A stretch of 18,658 nt of DNA from Candidatus Levyibacteriota bacterium (lineage in GTDB: Bacteria; Patescibacteriota; Microgenomatia; Levybacterales; UBA12049): positions 1-18,658 of the forward strand of contig JAHFKE010000021.1 of assembly GCA_023245515.1 (NCBI GenBank). Reading direction: 5' to 3'. The notes below the pieces were generated by a model, which was not told where the DNA came from, did no database searches, and saw nothing but the letters and a program-made list of their open reading frames with translations. Numbering within the stretch: the stretch's first letter is position 1; every line of letters starts with the position of its first letter. Below, one piece after another: positions 13,251 to 18,658 of the stretch. Made by a program: the position numbers and the translations under genes.

Positions 13251-16205
13251 ATGAATCTGCAGCGGGGACAACTATTAGTCGAGCTTCTTGTAGTGATGGC
13301 TTTGTCGGCCATCCTCTTTTCTGCGCTTTTGACCGGGTGGGTCTCAACGCGTGGGGGTAGAGCGCAAGGACAGCAGCGCGTGCAGGCGATCGGACTTCTG
13401 AAAGAAACAGAAGAAGCAGTAAGAAGTGTCCGCAATAACGACTGGACAACATTTGCTACTTTTTCAGGGACGCTTCATCCTGTTATAAATGGCACAAAAT
13501 GGACTTTGACATTAGGAACAGCCAGTACAAGTGGGTTGACTCAGCAGGTAGTGATCAGTGATGTTTATAGGAGTTCAACCGGAGCGATTGTCACAAGTGG
13601 CGGAACGATAGATCCATCTACTAGAAAAGTTGTCAGTACTGTTTCATGGTCTCAGCCCAATGCGTCATCAATTAGCTCAACTTTTTATGTCACAAGAAGT
13701 GACCCTAACGCGAATAAAACTGACACCATATCTTCTGATTTCAGTCCAGGTATTTTTACACAAACTCAAGTGGCAACGGTATCGGGTGGGGAGGTAAAAC
13801 TTCTTAGCAATAAGGCAAAATGGTGTTCGCCATCGTTTGCCAAAGATGCTAATAATAATGAGGTTACAATTGATTTGCCTGATGGCCCACCTGTGGCAGT
13901 GGCTGCTACTGCGAGCGCTTCTCTAGCCACTCCAAATGATGTCTTTGCCGCAGTTGCTCCGGCTGACGCAACTTCCACTAAGCTTGCGTATGTTACAGTG
14001 AGTGCAAATACAGATCCGCCTGTACCAACCCTGAAAGGAACGTTCACTCTGGATGCAAGTAAATATAGCGCTGGAACATATCCATCCTCCCTTGGAGGCC
14101 TCACAAATAGTTTTAAAACGAACGATGTGAAATATTATAAATCACCAGCGGGTAAGATATATGCACTGATGGCAACGGATTTGGCCGATCATGAGGTTGT
14201 TGTGGCGCAAATTAATGATGGAAGTGGTAATGCTTACCAAGACCCTGTTAATAAGATTTATAAATATTGGACCTACTTTAATACGAAAATCTATAGTACA
14301 GCGTATAGCGCTCCCACGGCTAACTCTGCTGAGGTTAGTGGGGCCGGCAATAATGATGGTTTCGAAACTACCCCTGCTAATGCGTATATAAATGATGGCG
14401 CAGTGGCTGTTGATAAAAATAGCGGTAATAATACTGGCACCAATTGTACAGGAAGCGATAAAGACAAGCATCGTTTCTACAACTATAATTTTTCAGTTCC
14501 AAGTGGAGCGACTATTAATGGTATTGAAATTGGGTTGGGAGCAAAGGCTGATAGCGTGAACAATGTCCCAAAAGTGTGTGTCCAGCTTTCATGGGATGGG
14601 GGTACGACATGGACTACCGCACAGTCTACAAGCACACTCACTACTAGCATCACAACATACACACTTGGTGGATCCGCAGATACGTGGGGACGGGCGTGGA
14701 CCGATACGAATTTCACTAATGCTAACTTTCGCGTGCGGGTGATTGATGTCTCTAGTAGTAATTCACGCGACTTCTCATTAGATTGGTTAGGAGCAAAAAT
14801 ATATTATAACGGCACGGTGACTGTTCCAAACGATCAAGCACCATATGGATATGGAGCAAGCGCAATGAAAATATTTGAAAATAAGGGATATGTGCTATCT
14901 GGGGGATTTATGTATGTGTTTGATTTGAGCAACATTGACTCGAAGTCGCCTACTAATCAGTTAGATCAGATTGGGTGCCGTATTCAGTTGCAGGGATCAG
15001 ATTGTCAGCCTGGTAATCCAAATGGTGCGTGGAAGAAATATACCAATGGCCAAACGGACACTAACTATGGAAGTGTGGGTTCCCCATCACATAATACCTG
15101 CGCAGACGGAGGAAATATTGCTCTTAATGCTGATGAGGCAGTGGATGTTGCTAGGGTCAGTACGGATAGTAACAACCTTTATGCTTTTGTTGCCATAGGG
15201 GGTCAAGCGGGTGATGAGTTGGATGTGATAAAAATGCAAACCGTACCTGATGCTGCTAATATTGTCAAAAGCACTTGTGGGGTAACCAACGGTACTGATT
15301 GGAAAGAAGTGGGGCATTTGGATTTTAATCCGAATGGCAGCAGTGAAGAGGCTGCAAATTCTGTCTATGTCAAGACTGACGGCACTCGAGTATATATGAC
15401 CTCCAACGGTGGTGCTGACAGTAAACAGTTTTATATCATCAGTACGTCTACTCCATCATCACCCCAGTTTTTAACTACTGCAGGAGGTATTCCAGCCAGC
15501 GGTTATTATAACAGCGCATCTCCCGCACCGGCTGGAGATACCGAATTATACCCAAAAAGGTCGTTGACGGTGCTCAATGGACAAAGAGCTATTTTGGTTG
15601 GAAAGGATGGAATTGCGGGGAATGGAGATGCTGAGGAATATCAAGTTCTTAATATGACGTCTCCTAATTCTGAATCAGCCCCTGCTTATTGCGGTGGACT
15701 TAATTACGATACAGGTTTTAATGACTTAACATCAATAAGTGAAGCAGACGGTGATAATTTTGTGTATATGGTAGCGAATACGCAATCAAATGAGCTGAAG
15801 ATTATTCAAGGAGGTCTAGATCAGGAATATCTTGATTCTGGAACCTTTGAATCGAGTCCCTTCGATGCTACTAATTCCGCAGCGTTTAATCGGTTTGTTG
15901 CCAATATTTCTCTACCCGCATCGACAAGTATCTCTGCACAATTAGCAGTGATTCCAGCCGTGTCAGGCAGTTGTCCCACGGCTTCCTCATCATATACGTA
16001 TATTGGGCCCGGCGGCACCAGTAACGCATCAGATGTCTTTAGCGTAAAGGGTGCTTCGATCTCCGCGCAGATACCCTTTGGTAACTACCTTAGCTCTCTA
16101 TATCAAAACCCCGAAAGATGCTTCAGGTATAAAATGTCTCTTTCAACGACAAATACAAGTACAACCTCTGCCCTCTTAGATATGACATGGAATTACTCAA
16201 AATGA
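13251..16205 (+). CDS. giant pseudopilin with beta-rich adhesin-like domains (984 aa)
   Basis: The N-terminus MNLQRG|QLLVELLVVMALSA is a prepilin signal with Glu at +5 and a transmembrane/filament helix. Behind it are about 950 extracellular residues instead of the usual 100-200. The order I see is a pilin-like globular part (about 30-170), a beta-propeller-like region split in two (about 175-345 and 525-850; repeats such as KIYALMATDLADHEVVVAQI and NKGYVLSGGFMYVFDLSN resemble LVIVD-type blades), an inserted beta-sandwich (about 350-523, ending DFSLDWLGAKIYYNG), and a C-terminal beta domain (about 855-984, starting YLDSGTFESSPFDA). Ten Cys residues, all outside the pilin helix, could form disulfides. 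It is likely a pilus-tip or priming pilin that also binds a surface. Domain names beyond the pilin part are my inference. Confidence 0.8.
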   Translation: MNLQRGQLLVELLVVMALSAILFSALLTGWVSTRGGRAQGQQRVQAIGLLKETEEAVRSVRNNDWTTFATFSGTLHPVINGTKWTLTLGTASTSGLTQQVVISDVYRSSTGAIVTSGGTIDPSTRKVVSTVSWSQPNASSISSTFYVTRSDPNANKTDTISSDFSPGIFTQTQVATVSGGEVKLLSNKAKWCSPSFAKDANNNEVTIDLPDGPPVAVAATASASLATPNDVFAAVAPADATSTKLAYVTVSANTDPPVPTLKGTFTLDASKYSAGTYPSSLGGLTNSFKTNDVKYYKSPAGKIYALMATDLADHEVVVAQINDGSGNAYQDPVNKIYKYWTYFNTKIYSTAYSAPTANSAEVSGAGNNDGFETTPANAYINDGAVAVDKNSGNNTGTNCTGSDKDKHRFYNYNFSVPSGATINGIEIGLGAKADSVNNVPKVCVQLSWDGGTTWTTAQSTSTLTTSITTYTLGGSADTWGRAWTDTNFTNANFRVRVIDVSSSNSRDFSLDWLGAKIYYNGTVTVPNDQAPYGYGASAMKIFENKGYVLSGGFMYVFDLSNIDSKSPTNQLDQIGCRIQLQGSDCQPGNPNGAWKKYTNGQTDTNYGSVGSPSHNTCADGGNIALNADEAVDVARVSTDSNNLYAFVAIGGQAGDELDVIKMQTVPDAANIVKSTCGVTNGTDWKEVGHLDFNPNGSSEEAANSVYVKTDGTRVYMTSNGGADSKQFYIISTSTPSSPQFLTTAGGIPASGYYNSASPAPAGDTELYPKRSLTVLNGQRAILVGKDGIAGNGDAEEYQVLNMTSPNSESAPAYCGGLNYDTGFNDLTSISEADGDNFVYMVANTQSNELKIIQGGLDQEYLDSGTFESSPFDATNSAAFNRFVANISLPASTSISAQLAVIPAVSGSCPTASSSYTYIGPGGTSNASDVFSVKGASISAQIPFGNYLSSLYQNPERCFRYKMSLSTTNTSTTSALLDMTWNYSK

Positions 16206-16693
16206 ACAATAAAGGCTTTACTACCATTGAGCTGCTTATGTATATGGGAATCTTGACGATACTTATCGTTGTCATGGCTTCAATCTTTGGTGCTATTGTT
16301 GATGGGAAGCTAGAGTCGGAGGCGACTTCTAGTGTGGACCAAGATGCGCGGTATATTTTGGCCAAGATGAACTATGACATGCAGTCAGCCTCCTCCATTG
16401 CCTCACCTGCTGCAGGACTCCAAGGCTCGACTCTTCAGATTTCAGTCAATTCTACTTCTCAATCATACACCTTAAGCGGTAATAATGATCTACAAGTTAC
16501 TAAGGGTGGTCAGTCGGATAACTTGAACAGCGCTGACACTTTTGTTTCGAATCTGACATTTAAGAGAATCGGCAATGGCAATAGTGACGATACCATACAG
16601 ATGCAGTTTACTTTGACGAGCAAGATAAATAAGAGAGCAAATACGACTGAAACAAAAACGTTTAAAACGACATTCGGGAGGCACACACTATGA
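16202..16693 (+). CDS. type IV pseudopilin, PilW/GspJ-like
   Basis: MNNKG|FTTIELLMYMGILTILIV is a prepilin leader with Glu at +5. The protein is 163 aa. The start ATG overlaps the stop of the previous gene by 4 nt (ATGA), indicating translational coupling. The polar, Ser/Thr/Asn-rich globular part with SVDQDARYILAKMNYDMQSASSI after the helix is usual for PilW/GspJ-type minor pilins. The exact class is inferred from order and this helix. Confidence 0.85.
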   Translation: MNNKGFTTIELLMYMGILTILIVVMASIFGAIVDGKLESEATSSVDQDARYILAKMNYDMQSASSIASPAAGLQGSTLQISVNSTSQSYTLSGNNDLQVTKGGQSDNLNSADTFVSNLTFKRIGNGNSDDTIQMQFTLTSKINKRANTTETKTFKTTFGRHTL

Positions 16694-17076
16694 AATTTTC
16701 AATTTCAGACAAAGGTCAGGCGCTTATTACGCTTTTGTTTTTTTGTTTGATCGCGATTACGCTGACTTCGGGGGCTGTCATTGTGCTTTTTTCTAATTCT
16801 ATAAGTGGGGCCAAGCTTCAGCAGGGGTCGAGTGCCTATCAAGTTGCACAAGGTGGGATAGAGAATGCTATGCTAAGATTATTAAGAGACCCGGATTATA
16901 CGGGAGAGTTGCTCATCATAGGAGAGGGTAGTGCAAACATAACAGTGACGGATGGGGGAGGCCTATATACGATCAGATCCAAAGGGGAGATCGGCAATAT
17001 GGTACGTCAAATAGAAGCGAAGGTGACGCATAGCGATAATCAATTTACCATCATGTCGCAGAAGGAGGTGTTTTAG
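16690..17076 (+). CDS. PilX/GspK-like minor pseudopilin lacking Glu5
   Basis: A 128-residue protein starting MKFSISDKG|QALITLLFFCLIAI. It has a prepilin cleavage site, but residue +5 is Thr, not Glu. Absence of Glu5 is the mark of GspK, the tip subunit of type II secretion pseudopili. The following SSAYQVAQGGIENAMLRLLRDPDY (residues 47-70) matches the PilX pattern of small residues then a Glu-Asn-Ala helix. The ATG overlaps the previous stop by 4 nt. Together with the two upstream pseudopilins it probably makes the initiation complex at the tip. Confidence 0.8.
   Translation: MKFSISDKGQALITLLFFCLIAITLTSGAVIVLFSNSISGAKLQQGSSAYQVAQGGIENAMLRLLRDPDYTGELLIIGEGSANITVTDGGGLYTIRSKGEIGNMVRQIEAKVTHSDNQFTIMSQKEVF
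17062..17070 (+). promoter_or_regulatory. strong Shine-Dalgarno for the 239-aa gene
   Basis: AAGGAGGTG, an almost full anti-16S match, lies 7 bp before the ATG at 17078 and inside the previous coding region. It shows that this organism does use Shine-Dalgarno initiation for internal operon genes. Confidence 0.8.
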
Positions 17077-17077
17077 T

Positions 17078-17797
17078 ATGGCATCGAAAACAGGAGTTAT
17101 TTATATACAAAGGCATAAATTTCAAATATATTCCTCGGCTTTGTCTGGCGTTTTAGAATTTCTGTATGTGCCGGAGCTAGTAAAGGATATGGACATAGCG
17201 GACAAGGAGTTGTTCGAAAATATCGTTAAGCTGTTCATAGAGAATAATAAGATACCAATAGGCAACTTGATTATAGTTTTGGGTGATAGTGCTTGTTTTA
17301 TAAAAGATTTTACTGGTGAAGACGCAGAGAAGCTAAAAGCTAAGGCTGAGGAATTTGTTGACCATACTCCTTTTGAGAATGTCAGCAGTAAAACATTCTC
17401 TATAGGTAGTGGGATTAGGGTTTTTGCAACAAATAAGGAGCTTTATGAGGCTATTGAGGAAGCATTTGAAAAAAGTAAGTTTACCGTTGAGGCGGTAATT
17501 CCAGGATTTTTAATAGGGGATATGGTCGGTCCTGCTCTAGATCTCACACCCCAAATAGCAAACCTGGCAGTGGAAAAGCTAAGTGCGGTTCGTCAGTATA
17601 ATCTTCTCCGTCCTGATATAGATTTGACCAAAGATGAAAAAAGTATGAGCGAGGTCAAGGGTGAGAATCTAAACTTAACGATAGCTCCAGCCGCCCAAGG
17701 CGACAAAAAAAGACTTGTCCTGCTTATAGCAGTATTTGGTGTCCTAATAGTTGCACTCGTAGTAGTCTACTTTATAAATTATCCCATCAAGCCTTAA
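17078..17797 (+). CDS. unknown pilus-locus protein with C-terminal membrane anchor
   Basis: A 239-residue protein: a cytoplasmic domain of about 200 residues, then a single hydrophobic segment near residues 212-233 (LVLLIAVFGVLIVALVVVYF) and a short tail. The N-terminus alternates short strands and helices (GVIYIQRHKFQIYSSALSGV, then GNLIIVLGDSACFIKDF), loosely like the first half of the actin-like PilM fold. If so, anchor plus PilM-like domain could replace the PilM-PilN pair, which is not otherwise seen here. That is an inference; no nucleotide-binding motif is evident. A strong Shine-Dalgarno and its place between pilins support a pilus role. Confidence 0.6.
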   Translation: MASKTGVIYIQRHKFQIYSSALSGVLEFLYVPELVKDMDIADKELFENIVKLFIENNKIPIGNLIIVLGDSACFIKDFTGEDAEKLKAKAEEFVDHTPFENVSSKTFSIGSGIRVFATNKELYEAIEEAFEKSKFTVEAVIPGFLIGDMVGPALDLTPQIANLAVEKLSAVRQYNLLRPDIDLTKDEKSMSEVKGENLNLTIAPAAQGDKKRLVLLIAVFGVLIVALVVVYFINYPIKP

Positions 17798-17810
17798 GGA
17801 AAAGAACCTA

Positions 17811-17831
17811 AATTGATTATTGACAATTGGT
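17811..17831 (+). repeat. short 7-bp phased repeat ahead of the small membrane protein
   Basis: ATTG recurs at 17812, 17819 and 17826 (AATTGAT, TATTGAC, AATTGGT), and the -35 box of the next promoter is part of it. Confidence 0.5.
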
Positions 17832-17849
17832 TTACATTATTTCTATCAT
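17820..17849 (+). promoter_or_regulatory. promoter of the small membrane protein gene, leaderless
   Basis: -35 TTGACA (17820-17825, perfect), 18-bp spacer, -10 TATCAT (17844-17849), ending 6 bp before ATG 17856. It shows that a longer reading from TTG 17820 is wrong, since that codon is the -35 box. Confidence 0.7.
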
Positions 17850-17855
17850 AGATAT

Positions 17856-18122
17856 ATGAGAGTACACGCTGGAACACATCACGACCACATAAAAAAAGTT
17901 ATTTCTCTTTTGATCGTTATGGTAGCTTTTGGAATATTCCTCATCTTCAACGCTTACAGTGAGGATATTATCGCATCCAACAATTTTTCTCTTTTTATGA
18001 CATTAGCTGTAGTCGGTTCAGGTCTCTTGGTTGCTCTTTTATACTTAGTCAATAACAGTAAGCATGTTGCTCACAAAGTTCATGCAGTAAAAAGTGTAAA
18101 AGGAAAGAGCAAAAAAAAGTAA
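17856..18122 (+). CDS. small two-helix membrane protein
   Basis: An 88-residue protein starting MRVHAGTHHDHIKKV. It has two hydrophobic segments (VISLLIVMVAFGIFLIFNAY and FSLFMTLAVVGSGLLVALLY) separated by a short polar loop, and a Lys-rich C-terminal tail (KSVKGKSKKK), so both ends are probably cytoplasmic. I do not recognise the family. It has its own leaderless promoter, between the pilus operon and the main pilin gene; a role in pilus function is possible from position only. Confidence 0.55.
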   Translation: MRVHAGTHHDHIKKVISLLIVMVAFGIFLIFNAYSEDIIASNNFSLFMTLAVVGSGLLVALLYLVNNSKHVAHKVHAVKSVKGKSKKK

Positions 18123-18159
18123 TTTAGGTTTTGTGCTTGATTTTCGCATTTTTTTGCTA

Positions 18160-18231
18160 TTGACAACAATACAAATAAACATTTAAGATAATTACAGATA
18201 AACAAAAACAAATAAATTTCTAAATAAAAAT
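18160..18231 (+). promoter_or_regulatory. main pilin promoter and A-rich leader
   Basis: -35 TTGACA (18160-18165, perfect), 18-bp spacer, -10 TAAGAT (18184-18189). It predicts a leader of about 36 nt that is very rich in A and lacks a Shine-Dalgarno. Unlike most operon-first genes here, this one has a real 5' leader. No clear terminator hairpin is seen between 18123 and 18160. Confidence 0.55.
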
Positions 18232-18658
18232 ATGACTGCCCAAACAAACAAATTTCAAAAAGGTTTCACATTAATCGAACTCTTAGTCGTCATCGGTATT
18301 CTCGCAGTTCTTCTGGCAATTACCCTTATCGCTATCAACCCTGCAAGACAGTTCGGTAATGCGAACAATACAGCAAGAAGAAGTCATGCAACACAAATTC
18401 TTAATGCAATCGGTGCTTATGTTGCAGAAAACAAAGGTCAGTTGCCAGCAGAAATAACAGCTTTAACTGCTGGTGCAGCTCCAACAACTCTTAGTTATGT
18501 AGCTTTTCCGAATCTTTGTGCTCAATTGATCCCAACATATATTCCAGCACTTCCAAAGAATCCGACTTTGGGTGGTAATGATGTTGCTTTGGCTGATTGC
18601 ACTGCTAATCCGTTAATTTGGACAACTGGTTATAGTATAGGGAGGGATGCAAACAATA
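18232..18658 (+). CDS. pilA: type IV prepilin, probable major pilin, 3' partial
   Basis: The frame runs to the window end. MTAQTNKFQKG|FTLIELLVVIGILAVLLAI is a textbook prepilin: leader ending in Gly, Phe at +1, Glu at +5 and a long hydrophobic helix. Next comes NPARQFGNANNTARRSHATQ, the amphipathic helix of PilA/PulG pilins, then a small globular part with CAQLIPTYIPALPKNP, common in Patescibacteria pilins. Two Cys residues (in NLCAQL and ADCTAN) could make the usual pilin disulfide loop. Its own strong promoter and place after the minor pilins suggest the main filament subunit. About 142 residues are visible. Confidence 0.9.
   Translation, partial: MTAQTNKFQKGFTLIELLVVIGILAVLLAITLIAINPARQFGNANNTARRSHATQILNAIGAYVAENKGQLPAEITALTAGAAPTTLSYVAFPNLCAQLIPTYIPALPKNPTLGGNDVALADCTANPLIWTTGYSIGRDANN

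Noticed and set aside
12149..13452. Minus-strand ORFs of 193 and 283 codons opposite pilC and the pseudopilins
   Set aside because: The predicted proteins are low in structure and rich in His/Ser/Arg, as expected of antisense frames; the plus-strand genes are certain.
17820..17855. TTG 17820 as start of the small membrane protein
   Set aside because: It is the TTGACA -35 box of the promoter that leads to ATG 17856.
18123..18160. Intrinsic terminator before the main pilin gene
   Set aside because: A T run is present, but only a 3-bp stem can be made before it.
1..18658. Alternative genetic code (TGA as Gly or Trp)
   Set aside because: TGA ends several well-defined genes, such as pilB, the hydrolase and pilC.

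Overview
The window is a compact, gene-dense stretch of moderate-to-low GC DNA. It is most consistent with a Candidate Phyla Radiation (Patescibacteria) genome, probably of the Microgenomates type; this is inferred from gene content and style, not from a marker gene. TGA is used as a normal stop, so the Gracilibacteria/SR1 recoded code does not apply. Typical traits are very small spacers, three convergent gene pairs that nearly or exactly touch, a locus encoding type IV pilus parts with several pseudopilins, and little Shine-Dalgarno use at operon heads.

Region 1 (1-6634) is a mosaic of short transcription units: the end of an rRNA-methyltransferase-like gene, lexA, rsmI, a degenerate CPBP-type membrane protein, pyrE, a toxin-antitoxin pair with a PIN-domain toxin and a 54-residue partner gene, a small alpha/beta hydrolase, gpmA on the minus strand, and an unrecognised 257-residue protein. 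A perfect 12-bp inverted repeat overlaps the lexA promoter and is a candidate LexA operator.

Region 2 (6644-9667) holds a 704-residue homologue of PEP synthase/pyruvate phosphate dikinase. Its phosphorylatable His is Tyr and its catalytic Cys is Thr, so it looks like a pseudoenzyme. It is divergent from a small HPt (histidine phosphotransfer) protein, which is followed by a single-domain response regulator.

Region 3 (9668-18658) is the type IV pilus locus: pilB ATPase, pilC platform protein, a GspH-like pseudopilin, a 984-residue pseudopilin with beta-rich adhesin-like domains, a second pseudopilin, a PilX/GspK-like pseudopilin lacking Glu5, a cytoplasmic protein with a C-terminal anchor, a small two-helix membrane protein, and the start of the main pilin gene (cut by the window end). 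The HPt/response-regulator pair just upstream may regulate pilus function.

Two features run through the whole window. First, at many operon-first genes a -10 box ends 6-9 nt before the start codon, which predicts leaderless mRNAs, while some internal genes have good Shine-Dalgarno sites. Second, at least six spacers are built of degenerate 7-bp units in strict phase with different base sequences. One spacer also holds a MITE-like imperfect palindrome of about 164 bp.
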